64,000 nt of DNA from Rhynchopus sp. YZ270_cl-10 (taxonomy: Eukaryota > Euglenozoa > Diplonemea > Diplonemida > Diplonemidae), in NCBI GenBank assembly GCA_964035575.1, contig OZ037838.1, positions 682,001 through 746,000 on the forward strand, read 5' to 3'. The translations under genes and the position numbers were made by a program. The notes under the pieces are model-generated. The model saw only the letters and a program-made list of their open reading frames with translations, was not told the origin of the DNA and did no database searches. The number at the start of each line of letters is the position of its first letter. The first letter of the stretch is position 1. This document shows positions 43,939-54,207 of the stretch, one piece after another.

Positions 43939-46039
43939 AAATGCAGAGAGTGATGCAAAGAAGCAGAAGAAGTCCACTGCAAAGAATGCTGCTGCGAACA
44001 GCCAGGGGAAAGAGGAGTCTGCGAGTGGGGTGAAGCGCAGCAGTGATGACGGCGCCGATGCCGAGTGGCCCGGACTCGATATCGCTATGGCTGTGAGCAA
44101 GCAGGAGTCCGCAGGCCCGGCGGCAGGGACGACACGTGCCAGTGGGTTGCCACATGGAATACAGGATACGGGGTTTCTGCACCAGGAAGAACTTCTGGTG
44201 CACAACATGTAGAGGGTTCTCCCCATTGCGCTGGACGATGTGGAAGATTCGACCTATGGATTCTCCTCTTTGCACATGGTGGGATACGAAACCTCCTTAG
44301 CAGTGTCGCCGCCAGGATTCCAGGCCAATGATGTGACGTCGCTCACCTCGCGCCCTATCGCAACTCGGGGAGACGGAGCATGTGCGTTGCATGCGTTGCT
44401 GGGGAGGCATTTGTTGCATGGCGAGATTGTGTGCCGAGGTCTGCCAGATGTGACGGAGTCACAGCTCAGGGACAGGCCTTGGCATCATGCCAGGGTATAT
44501 GCGTTGAGAGAGCTCGTCAAGCATAGTGGCTTGTTCTTGAGGTGTGCCCGACAGTTCCTTAACACTCTGTGTTAAGGTTTTTAAGGTTGCTTTTGTGGCG
44601 TACCCCCCCACCCCTTGGCACCCCCGACGGGGTACCCCAAAAAATGACATTTCTCGCAGAGGCGCCAAAGTGTAAGATTTTTTCGGCATTGGAAAGATAG
44701 GGCCAAAAATCGAGTTCTTACTAAATCAGATCGCTGAGAGATTAGTTTTTAATTCCTATTTTCGTGTCGCGAGTTTACGTGTAAAATGCCTTAGGAACCG
44801 TGCGTTCCTTAAGGATTCTTAAGGATTCTACAGGGAAAACAGGCGTTTTGGCCAAAAACACGGTTTTTAAGGCAGGTAACCGGGTTTGCGGCTTGGGAAA
44901 CGTGCCAACGCGGTGTGAGAACCATGCGTGGGGGTTTGTAACCACTCGTTGCGTTGGTTGCGTTGCGTTCGTTACGTAGCGTTCGTTGCATACAGAACGC
45001 TACGTACACATAGGTTACGTAGTGTTGCATGCGGTTGCATGCGTTGCGTTCGTTGTGTAGAGATCGTTACGTACAGAGCGCAACGTATGGAGCGGTTGCG
45101 TTGCGTTGGTTGTGTTCGGTTGGTTACGTTCGTTGCGTACAGATAGTGACGCACGCATCGGTTCCGTTGTGTTGGATGAGATGCGTTGGTTGTGTTCGGT
45201 TGGTTACGTTCGTTGCGTTCAGATCGTTGCGCACACATCGGTAGCGTTGTGTTGGTTGTGTCGTTGACACATGTTCGTGGGAATCTGTTCGTTTCTTTTC
45301 AGATCTTTGCATACATCAACCACGATCAATAGGGAGTGTTAAGGATTAGCAAAACTAAATTTTGCGGCTTGACTCCAAGCTCGATAAGCACTGTGCGGAC
45401 GCGAAGGCCGAGTTGACCAGACTCGAGTCGCTACGAGGTGCTCTCATTTTTGAGCACGTCAAGGCTAGGGATTTGTGTGCTGAAGATTCGCAGTTCTTAC
45501 TGGAAATGAGGACGCTGCATGAACTTCATCGCGAGATGAGTCACGCGGACTTCATGCCACACGTGAATCCGGATTTGTGCAATGAGGGTTACAAGACGTG
45601 TGACCACATTCGTGAACGTGTGCGCGACGTTGCTGTTGCTGATCTCTTCCCGCAGGATGAGGCTGTTCAGCGTCAGACAGATGTGATCACGCGCAAGCAG
45701 GAGGAGTTCTATTCCTCAAGAGGCGTACAGGAAGAAGTTCGTCAGTCGGGACTATTACCTGTCTGTGAAGAAATCGAGGCAGTGGCAGTGGCGTTCGGCA
45801 AAAGGGTGCTATTGGTCCACGAGGACACCAATACTTGTGTTGTGATGAATCCGGAAGCGACCCATGTTCGCGTCATCCTGCAACAAGGGGATACAGCAGC
45901 ACCTGAGAAGTGCCATTTCTCCCTGCTGAAACAAAACTCGCGCACGCCACCAAATTTCCAGTGTCCGCAGTGTCGCACCACTTATTTTTTTCGCATTTTG
46001 AGGGGGGGGAAATGCAAAATGAAAACAAAATTTTGGTAG
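43939..46039 (+). pseudogene. Decayed OTU-protease-like gene, interrupted by a dispersed repeat
   Basis: The N-terminal part (43939-44212) is Lys/Ala/Ser-rich, then reaches a TAG. Continuing in the same frame, TRGDGACALHALLG (about 44345-44400) matches the OTU catalytic Asp-Gly-x-Cys block. The frame is broken at 44556 by an 0.8-kb repeat and resumes at 45363. The second part ends with IEAVAVAFGKRVLLV and EKCHFSLL, the positions of the OTU core strands and catalytic His (family knowledge). OTU enzymes cleave ubiquitin chains, and OTU domains also occur in some transposons (Helentrons, some LINEs). The 5' end is cut by the satellite. Given the stop, the insertion and the missing 5' end, it is most likely a relic. 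Whether it was a host or a transposon gene is open. Confidence 0.6.
44557..45362 (+). mobile_element. CCTTAACACTC-ended dispersed repeat, copy iii (longest)
   Basis: Left end CCTTAACACTC, which also begins a 21-bp perfect palindrome (arms CCTTAACAC / GTGTTAAGG); right end GAGTGTTAAGG near 45334-45344, followed by the shared tail ATTAGCAAAACTAAATT. The interior from about 44940 to 45260 is an expanded, irregular GTTGCGTT/GTTCGGTT-rich stretch that is much shorter in copy ii. Taking the element out with a TT duplication rejoins the OTU frame (RQ then LRLDSK), which marks the insertion precisely. Confidence 0.75.
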
Positions 46040-46329
46040 ATTCACAGAATTCAGATTTTTGCTAAGGTGCTGGCAGCTGGCCCCAAAAAAAAAAAAAAAA
46101 ATATTTTCCCCCAGGGAAGTTCCTAAGTGGGACCGAGAACATGAAATTCTGGATTTTAGTTTTTTTTTCCTTTTTTTTTTTCCTTTTTTTCCTTAGGGGG
46201 CTTTCTTGTGGTTTCTGGTGGGTTTCACTGTAGGTGACACACCACCAGTGTGGTGAAATGGTCGAAACTCTCAAAAGCAAGAGTTTTCAGGGGGCAAGAA
46301 AAAAAAATTGACAACAAAATCCTTCACTG

Positions 46330-46965
46330 TCCAGGGCTGTACCCCCAATTTTTTTTTTGCCTGCGGCGCCATTTTTCATTTTTTGCTCTGCAAAAAAGGG
46401 TTCGTTGGAAGCTAGATTTTTACACTGTACTCAAATTTTTTTGCCTGCGGCGCCATTTATATTATTTTTTGCTCCGCAAAAAGAGAAGTGCAACGCCTCA
46501 CCGTTCATCGGCGGAAGCACTGGTTCCACGGGTTATCGAACCCCAGAGAGCACTTCATTGGCATGCACGCGGTTACCGCGAGGGAGCGTGTATGCAGGTA
46601 CAAAATCACTGCCCCATCCAAATAATATTCCCAACGTCTTTGGGGATCCCCTTGCATTTTGCAGCCAAAAATGCAACTAGACCAAAGCAAAAAGTTCCGC
46701 GCGAGTGTAGCGCGCCCGGGTTTGGGACCCCTTTTTGAATTTCGAGGGGCGGTTAAAGTGGGCCCAGAATCACAGTTCTGACACTCATTTAGCATTGTGA
46801 GCAACTCACTAGTGGTCGTAACCAAAATTTGTATCAATCAAGAACTTGTCCATTTTCTCGAAATGACCCCACTACAGTGAGGGTAGAGCTCGGAAAGCCC
46901 GAAAAAGGGCAAAAAACCCCACCCAAAAAAAGGAAAAAAACGGGAACATAAATCCAGAATTTTGC
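46330..46965 (+). repeat. Composite dispersed repeat, copy b
   Basis: It aligns with 12725-13160 in order: CAGGGCTGTACC start, GCCTGCGGCGCC boxes (46358, 46445), an AGCGCGCCCGGGTTTGGGAC hairpin block, and the AAGAACTTGTCCATTTTC / TGACCCCACTACAGTGAGGG module. No coding content is visible. The DNA between 46040 and 46330 and between 46965 and 47177 is AT-rich, with nothing recognisable. Confidence 0.75.
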
Positions 46966-47177
46966 TGTTTTTTCCCAGAACAAGGAACAACCCTGTTTTC
47001 CCCCCACATTTTTTGGTCCAGGGTCACAAAAAAAAATCTCCGATTCCTGAAACCCCAAATCCTGGCGGAAACCCTGCCGGGGGGGGAAAAACAAAAAAAA
47101 AAATTTTTGTTTTTTTTGACAAAAACGGCCAAAAACGACAAAATAGTTTTTACGACAAAAATTCCTTCACAAATTGT

Positions 47178-47564
47178 ACAGGATGAGACCCCCTATGGAG
47201 TGGCGCTTTCACGGTCTGCTTCTGTCTTTGCTGTGGAGGGACGTGGCAACGTGCACCTCTTTGATTGGAGTGGTGCGGCTCTTGGCACTATTGATGTGGG
47301 TGGGGATGTCGGGGCATGCAGTTCACCCTGTGTGGGAAGTATGTTGTAGTCTGGGTAGAGGGTACGGATTCTGATGATGACACAGAGGACGACTGCAACA
47401 ATACACCCCTGAACCAGTATGATGTGGCGACCATGTCCTGTGTGCGTGTGATACCACAGTGTTCTGGTGCATTTGCGATATCGCCGTGTTCACGTGTTGT
47501 TGTGGTTGTGCAACCAGATGGCGTTATTGTGACAAAGCATCTGTACCCACACAACAGTGAGTGA
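47178..47564 (+). pseudogene. 5'-truncated relic of the Ubl-WD40 family
   Basis: It matches the last third of the intact paralogues: VALSRSASVFAV, HLFDWSGAALGTIDV, then after a one-base frameshift near 47310, MQFTLCGKYVVVW, QYDVATMSCVRVIPQ and the family C-terminus HLYPHNSE. The ubiquitin-like part and the first propeller blades are missing. The break on its left joins repeat DNA. It lies 155 bp before the first intact gene, so the cluster once had at least four members. Confidence 0.85.
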
Positions 47565-47719
47565 TGTGTGACCAGGGGAGGGGACCCAAGACCCTGAAAA
47601 CACCCCCAAGAAACCCCCCTTTTAGCCCTGTTGCAGGAACACGTATTATCTCTTCTTATTTGTCGTTGCGAAGTGACACCACCAACCATCACATCAAACA
47701 CAACAGACCCCTTAACAAT

Positions 47720-48829
47720 ATGATGGATGTGACCTTTGTGCTGGAAGAGTCAGGCGTGACTGCGACAGTGGAGGTGCCGTGCGAGGCGGACGTTGCAGCG
47801 GCAAAGGAGGTTGCGTGCACGGCGCTTGCTGTCTCGCCTGCGTCTGTCGAGATGCGCATCGGCACGCAGGTGCTGGAGGGGACGTGCCGTCTGCAAGATA
47901 CTGCGTTTGATGCAGGGGTGCAGGTTGTGCTTGCCCGCTGCTTTGCCGACATCAAGTGTCCTGCTGAGTACAGTGCACCACATAGGGGACACTTGTCGCT
48001 GTCGCGTTGTGGAACACTCTGCGTCTATTGTAGCAGGGATGGGCATGTTGGCGGCTTCGACACAGAAACCTTTGACACTGTCTTCTCATTTGAAGCGGAA
48101 AAAAATGTATTCGGTCCGCCTGCCATCTCGCAGTGCAAGACACGCTGCTACCTGGCGTGTGGGGATTGCCTTCTCGAGGTTGCGCTTCCGGGTGGGGAGG
48201 TGGTCCGCAAAGTCGACTGCGCTTTGTGGACCTTGCTCTCCTGTGGCAGTGTTGTTGTCTTTCAGGGCAAAGACTGCGTCTCTGTGTATGACGAAGACCT
48301 GACGTTGCTCCGCTCTCTCTCGCATCAAGGGTGCTGTCCTGTGGCACTGTCGGACTGTGGTGGGTGGGTGCTCACCTCCTCCCACACGGAGAAGAACGTA
48401 CATCTGTGGGATGTGAACACAGGTGAAGCTGTTGCATGTGTGCCTGTGGTGCCGGGGTCTAGTCTGGCGCTTTCAAGGTCTGCCTCTGTCTTTGCTGTGG
48501 CCAGCTCTGGCAAAGTGCAGCTCTTTGATTGGAGTGGTGCGCCTCTTCGCAGTATTGATGTGGGTTGGTGTGTCTGCGGCATGCAGTTCACCCCGTGTGG
48601 GAAGTACCTTGTGGTCAAGGTACAGGTTAGAGGTAATGATGACGGACAGTGTCCCGACTCTGTACACCTGCACCAGTATGATGTGACGACCATGTCCTGT
48701 GTGCGTGTGATACCGCAAACCCGTGTTGGAGGGTCCTTTGCGATATTGCCGTGTTCGCGCGTTGTTGTGTCTTTTCAACCAGATGGCATCATTGTGACGA
48801 GACATCTGTACCCACACAACAGTGAGTGA
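47720..48829 (+). CDS. Ubiquitin-like/WD40 fusion protein, paralogue 1
   Basis: A single exon of 369 residues. Residues 1-72 look like a ubiquitin-type beta-grasp: MMDVTFVLEESG, a helix-like DVAAAKEVACTAL, VEMRIGTQVLEG and AFDAGVQVVLA align with ubiquitin's strand-helix-strand order. The rest is a beta-propeller of WD40 type with short blades (LWDVNTGEAV is the clearest WD motif). Conserved blocks are PPAISQCKTRCY, VALPGGEVV, VYDEDLTLLRSLSH, VALSDCGGWVLTSS, DWSGAPLRSIDV and GMQFTPCGKYL. The start is the first of two ATGs and is preceded by a leader that is nearly identical in all three genes. A GCCCTGTTGCAG acceptor-like site lies 86 nt upstream. Function unknown; a ubiquitin-pathway adaptor or recognition protein would fit. 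Ordinary single-copy WD40 scaffolds do not have this N-terminus. Confidence 0.85.
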   Translation: MMDVTFVLEESGVTATVEVPCEADVAAAKEVACTALAVSPASVEMRIGTQVLEGTCRLQDTAFDAGVQVVLARCFADIKCPAEYSAPHRGHLSLSRCGTLCVYCSRDGHVGGFDTETFDTVFSFEAEKNVFGPPAISQCKTRCYLACGDCLLEVALPGGEVVRKVDCALWTLLSCGSVVVFQGKDCVSVYDEDLTLLRSLSHQGCCPVALSDCGGWVLTSSHTEKNVHLWDVNTGEAVACVPVVPGSSLALSRSASVFAVASSGKVQLFDWSGAPLRSIDVGWCVCGMQFTPCGKYLVVKVQVRGNDDGQCPDSVHLHQYDVTTMSCVRVIPQTRVGGSFAILPCSRVVVSFQPDGIIVTRHLYPHNSE

Positions 48830-49030
48830 CGTGAGACCTCGGGAGGGGAGGGGAGGGAGGGTGGTGATGAATATAACCCAAGGTACGACAAAAAAATCCC
48901 AAGACCCTCAAACCACCCCCAATAAACACCCCCTTTTTGCCCTGTTGCAGAAACACGTACTCAACCTTCTTATTTGTTGCGAAGTGACATCACAAACCAT
49001 CACATCAAACACAACAGACCCCTTAACAAT

Positions 49031-50173
49031 ATGATGGATGTGACCTTTGTGCTGGAAGAGTCAGGCGTGACTGCGACAGTGGAGGTGCCGTGCGAGGCGG
49101 ACGTTGCGGCGGCAAAGGAGGTTGCGTGCACGGCGCTTGCTGTCTCGCCTGCGTCTGTCGAGATGCGCATCGGCACGAAGGTGCTGGAGGGGACGTGCCG
49201 TCTGCAGGACACTGCGTTTGGTGCAGGGGTGCAGATCGTGCTTGCCCGCCCTCGCTTTGCCGACATCAAGTGTCCTGCTGAGTACACGACAGAGCCGCAA
49301 GCCATGACGTTCACGCTGTCGCGTTGTGGAAAGCTCTGCGTCTATGGTAACAGGAGTGGGGCCGTTGTTGGCTTCGACACAGAAACCTTCGATACTGCCT
49401 TCTCGTTCAAAGTGGACAAAGATGTTCGCGGTCCACCTGCCATCTCGCGGTGCAAGACACGCTGCTATCTGCCGTGCAACAAGAAAGGTCTTCTCGAGGT
49501 TGCGCTTCCGGGTGGGGAGGTGGTCCGCAAGGTCGAAGGCCTCTCCATTTTATTACGGACGTGTGGCGGTGTTGTTGTCTCGAAGGGCGAAGACGGCGTC
49601 TCTGTGTATGACGAAGACCTGACGTTGCTCCGCTCTCTCTCGCACGAAAGGTGCAGGGAGGTGGCAGTGTCGGACTGTGGTAGGTGGGTGATCACATCCT
49701 CCCAAGAGAACAACCTACATCTGTGGGATGTGAACACTGGTGTTTCTGTAGCGTGTGTGTCTGCGGATTGGTGGTGTGAAGTGGCGCTTTCACGGCCTGC
49801 TTCTGTCTTTGCTGTGGGGAGCGATAGCAGTGTACGCCTCTATGATTGGAGTGGTGCGGCTCTTCGCAGTGTTGATGTGGATGAGTATACTATCGGGTGC
49901 ATGCAGTTCACCCCGTGTGGGAAGTACCTTGTGGTGCGGGTAGATGTTGCGGAATTTATGGATGACTCCGATCCTGATGGCTATCCCTATGAGGAGAAAT
50001 TTTACCTGTACCAGTATGATGTGGCAACCATGTCCTGTGTGCATGTGATATCGCTACGATCCCTCTCCTCCTCAGACTCCTTTGTGATATCGCCGTGTTC
50101 ACGTGTTGTTGTGAATAGGCAACGAGATGGCGTCATTGTGACGAGACATCTGTACCCACACAACAGTGAGTGA
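49031..50173 (+). CDS. Ubiquitin-like/WD40 fusion protein, paralogue 2
   Basis: A single exon of 380 residues starting only 201 bp after paralogue 1, same strand. The ubiquitin-like part differs at three positions (IGTKV, FGAGVQI). The propeller keeps the family blocks but differs in nearly every loop, for example KVDKDVRG, LPCNKKGLLE, SADWWCEVA and a long acidic insert EFMDDSDPDGYPYEE before YLYQYDVATMSC. The C-terminus TRHLYPHNSE is unchanged. The leader from -60 to the ATG is nearly identical to that of paralogue 1, again with GCCCTGTTGCAG upstream. The 3' flank, only 10 bp after the stop, is interrupted by the 3.2-kb TIR element. Confidence 0.85.
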   Translation: MMDVTFVLEESGVTATVEVPCEADVAAAKEVACTALAVSPASVEMRIGTKVLEGTCRLQDTAFGAGVQIVLARPRFADIKCPAEYTTEPQAMTFTLSRCGKLCVYGNRSGAVVGFDTETFDTAFSFKVDKDVRGPPAISRCKTRCYLPCNKKGLLEVALPGGEVVRKVEGLSILLRTCGGVVVSKGEDGVSVYDEDLTLLRSLSHERCREVAVSDCGRWVITSSQENNLHLWDVNTGVSVACVSADWWCEVALSRPASVFAVGSDSSVRLYDWSGAALRSVDVDEYTIGCMQFTPCGKYLVVRVDVAEFMDDSDPDGYPYEEKFYLYQYDVATMSCVHVISLRSLSSSDSFVISPCSRVVVNRQRDGVIVTRHLYPHNSE

Positions 50174-50182
50174 TGTGTGACC

Positions 50183-53100
50183 ACACGACGGACTAGTTAT
50201 GGCCATGACAGGTGATATGACAGGTGGTGTTACTAGTTATAAATATGACAGGTGATAATTGAATATTACTAGTCATATGACAGGTGGTACCTGTAAAATG
50301 ACAGGTGCACCTGTCATTTTGACAGGTGCACCTGTCAAATGACAGGTGGTACCTGTCAAAATGACAGGTACCACCTGTCATATGACAGGTGTTTTTGCCG
50401 GTGGCTATTGCCTCCCAGGGAAAGGGACTCTCGAATTTTTTTTTTTGCCCCCTTTTAGGGCGAATTTCGACGATTTGAGGCCATTAAAAGCAAAATTTGA
50501 CACTTTTGAGCATCTATGGGGGTCTAAAACGCGATTTTGCGCACCACGATTTTTCGTGGGATTTACGAAAGACAAGTCAATTTTTGACCCCAAAAAAATT
50601 CACAAAATTGCCCTCGGTGGTCCTCACCCCCACATGTCCTCAATACTGGGCGAAAAAATGCAAAAAAACGCAAAAATCGGGTGTTTTAATCTGGGTGCAC
50701 CAAATACACGGGAGTGCGGTACTAAGCCATAATCAGTTTTTCCGCGCTGAAGAATCCGATGAAGAATTCTTCAAAAAAAAAAAAAGGTACAAATAAAAAA
50801 ATTGAAGAGGTGGGCTGGGGCCCGAAGGGTCGCCCACCTCTTTCATCTTCCTCCCAGCCTCCTCGCCCGAGCCATCTGCCGACTATTTCCTTCCGTTGCA
50901 ACCCGACCTCGGAGATGACAAGGAGTGGGGAGAAGCTCCTGGTGGATCCGGTGAAGCCGGGGACAAGCAGAGAGGAGATGAAGACGCAACTGAAGAAGGA
51001 GTACGGGATAATGCGAGTTTGTGCGACTCGCCTTCTGACCCCCTGTTTCGTCTTGCGAAGATGAGCGGGCATTTTCGTGATTGAAGTTGGTGAAGACACG
51101 TCTCCGCTCACAAGTTGTCGACGAACCCCTTGCTGCACTTTTGCATGCCAAGAACCATCCCGAGGGTACCTCAGTGAGGAGGTGTCCGCAGAGATTCTGC
51201 ATCTCTTTGAATAATATTATCATAAAGATCCACCCCACCCACCACCGTGCGAAAGCTCGGACCCTTTTTAGGCCAGGAATTCTAGTTTCTCCGCCGGAGG
51301 CCCAGAACTTCCGGCGCGCTACGCGCGCCGGGCTCGGGACGTATTTACCTTTTATGCACAAAATCACTATTCTTCATCAAAAATCCCGCTGCATTTTTTA
51401 CAATGTACCCTAATTTTTTTCCGATCCAAAAAAATGGAAAAAGCCCGGGTGCCCGCCCACCCCTGCAAAAATCGACTTGTACAGCCATTGCTTTGGTGTG
51501 GGCTTGTTCACACCGGGCAGAGTGCGAGTTATTCTCAGCAACACGGCCCCGGCCCCCCAGATTTTTCCCGTAAGAAAACCACCTGCGCGAACCATAGGCA
51601 TTTTTTGTCCTCCCTCAAGTGCTCCCTCGAACCTGGCGGGAGGGAGGGAAATAGCTATTTACTGACGCAGTGGTGGGTTTGTATGTCCAATGATGTTCTC
51701 GTACCTGGAGAGTGGACCGAGTGCGAGGTATGTTTTTAACCCCCGGTATTCACCACCCCCGCTCCCCCTTTTCGACATTGTCCCGCTCTGGATGTACGTC
51801 TCGCCTCCGGATGTAAATTGAGGCTATTTTTTCCCGCCCAAATTAGCGACTCAGGATTTGTGCTCCTCTATCTATCTCTTGTTGGGTGTCCACCCCGGTA
51901 CAGCCGGTCATGTACCAAGGTACACTGTTCACGAGAGGGTTTTGTATTTCAAGTCAACTTTTTCTTTTTGTTCTAAATGTCACTTTTGTCCTCAATTTCT
52001 CTTAACAGGTACCCGAACCGACGACCCTTCATTGTGACAGCGAAGCAGTGCCGACGAGCTGGTGCAAATATTTCAAAATCAGGTGGCGACCGAGACCACC
52101 CTAATGAAAAAGTCGGGTTTATAAACCAACTTTTCCATTAACCCACCCCATAGACCACCCTAATTATTATGAAACTCTTAGTCAGTCACTGCTATAGCCA
52201 TTAACCCAGGGAGCATAGCTAGTGCAAGAAATTCGACTTCGGGATCCGGAAAGTCTGTCCTCTGCTTGCGGAGGACTAGACACAAGAAAATATTGCGTTC
52301 CCCAGAAACCAGTTTTTGTCACAGTAATTTTTGCCCAGGGCATGCTCTTGAAGCATGGCGGCTTGGTGTGAGAAGGGGCAGTGTATTGTTTTGTTCTAGA
52401 TTTCAACGGTTGTTAGAACGAGTCAAGTGGATGCTTATCTAAACACTGACTTTAGTACAGACCCGAGAGATCACACATGACTTTGAGGAAAGAACAAAGC
52501 AATGCATCTGTACCCGCACGCCAGGTTGTAGTTACTTCAGAATTTTCTTAAGTTTGCGCGAAAGAGAGCGGGGGCAACTCCTTTGTGTCATAAGTCCGCT
52601 GTGCAGAACAAAGCTAGGAACCTTAAAACACTACCTGCGTGGTGGCTGAATTCACATCCCTTAGAATTACCAGAATTCAGCCTTTGTTGAAGTAACGTAC
52701 ATACTTGTATGTGCGTGTCACGCTTCTCCATCCTTAAATGGGTGCACTGCTTCACTGCAGCGGGTAAGCCTCTCTCGACTAGTGCAAACTTAAGAATTTT
52801 CTGCTGTAACTTACCAAAATCGATTTTCTTTCACCCCAAACACCCGCAACACCCCACCTGCTACTTCGGTAGCCTGTGTTGTTGGGAGTTGGTTCTCATG
52901 TTGATCCCCAGTGTTTTGCACTGCTTCTTCTGAGCCCAACGCTGTTTGGCCTGTCGACGTAATAAATACGAAGACAGGGCGGCGGTGCCAACAATTTTCC
53001 GATGATGTAACGTTTATCTGATTGATTTATCGTTTGATATACCTTGTGTCCTACTTCATGCACACCCAAGAAAGGTTATTGAACGGTACTTTCAAGCGAT

Positions 53101-53364
53101 ACTTCGTTATGTCATTGGGGGTACCTGGGTACCTGGGTACCTGGGTACCTGGGTACCTGGGTACCTGGGTACCTGGGTACCTGGGTACCTGGGTACCTGG
53201 GTACCTGGGTACCTGGGTACCTGGGTACCTGGGTACCTGGGTACCTGGTGCCTGTATTTTGACAGGTGGTACCTGTCAAAATGACAGGTACCACCTGTCA
53301 AAAATTTTCACCTGTCATTTTACTAGTAAAATCACCTGTCATGGTCATAACTAGTCCGTCGTGT
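50183..53364. mobile_element. 3.2-kb TIR transposon with ATGACAGGTG clusters
   Basis: The ends are ACACGACGGACTAGTTATG and the complement on the right (CATAACTAGTCCGTCGTGT), followed on both sides by CATGACAGGTGAT. Subterminal clusters of ATGACAGGTG and GGTACCTGTC palindromes lie at 50199-50395 and 53255-53340. An 8-bp minisatellite (TACCTGGG, 15 full copies) sits at 53122-53241. The flanks are the two halves of the 3' region that follows the Ubl-WD40 genes (compare 48830-48900), so the insertion point is clear, but no convincing target duplication is visible. The interior has a plus-strand coding-like stretch around 50890-51210 and a repeat related to 12400-13290. I recognise no transposase. 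Confidence 0.82.
53122..53248 (+). repeat. TACCTGGG minisatellite
   Basis: Fifteen perfect tandem copies of an 8-bp unit containing the palindrome GGTACC across unit borders, followed by one partial copy. It lies just inside the right subterminal cluster of the 3.2-kb TIR element. Confidence 0.97.
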
Positions 53365-53510
53365 GGTGATCAATACAACCCAGGGTAGAAAAAAACCCAA
53401 GACCCTCAAAACACCCCGAGAAACATGCAATACTTTCATCCGTGGCTGGCATCGGTGAGCCGGAGGTGCCTGCATTAATAACTTCACTTTTTTTTTTTTT
53501 TGGATTGAAT

Positions 53511-53998
53511 CAGCCCCTCCGCTACGTTTTCAGATTTTTTTTGAGTTCTGTTGCGGGGGTTTTTTTTTCACCCTGCGACAGTGTCTTATCCAGGAATTCA
53601 GATTTCAAGATTGGGGGGTCAGCTGTTTTTGTGCCCAAAAATTTTCCAGTCCTGCTGACCAGGGACATTGGGAACATAGGGAACTGTATTTTTTTTTGCG
53701 GAGCGAAAAACATCAAACAAATGGCGCCGCAGGCGAAAAAAAATTTAGGGTACGGGGTAAAAATCTAGCTTTTTACAGCACAGAGTCACACATCGAATCC
53801 TTTTTTGCGGAGCAAAAAAGGAAAAATGGCGCCGCAGGCAAAAAAAATTGAGGTACAGCCTGGATGGTGCGGTCAGCAACCCAGTTCCCCATGGTACTCC
53901 AGTGGTTCAACCATGGGATTTTTTTTTTTTTTTTTTTTTTCTTTTTTTCAGACTTCTGTTGCGCCGCAACAGAACTTTATACGGTAGCGGAGCCCCTG
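53511..53998. mobile_element. hAT-like MITE 5 with 8-bp target duplication
   Basis: The ends are CAGCCCCTCCGCTACG (left) and the complement of CAGGGGCTCCGCTACC (right). The 8-bp duplication GATTGAAT is perfect at 53503-53510 and 53999-54006. A second inner pair, AGTTCTGTTGCGG, lies about 30 nt in at each end. The interior carries reversed pieces of the composite repeat (GCGCCGCAGGC near 53722 and 53829). It has no coding capacity. Confidence 0.86.
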
Positions 53999-54207
53999 GA
54001 TTGAATTGATTTCAGCACATTTCCGGGGGGACAAGCCATGAGGTTTCTTTTCACATCTCCTGTGTGTTTGCTGCAGGGGTAAACATCTTCAAATTGCTTG
54101 CTTTTGTCAGAGTTTGTTGAAACACGTATTTAACCCACCAATCTTCTTTGTCGTTGCGAAGTGACACCACCAACCATCACATCAAACACAACAGACCCCT
54201 TAACAAT

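Noticed and set aside
50843-51367. 174-codon minus-strand frame in the 3.2-kb TIR element
   Set aside because: No recognisable motif, and the plus strand around 50890-51210 reads more like protein, though also broken. Neither is strong enough to call.
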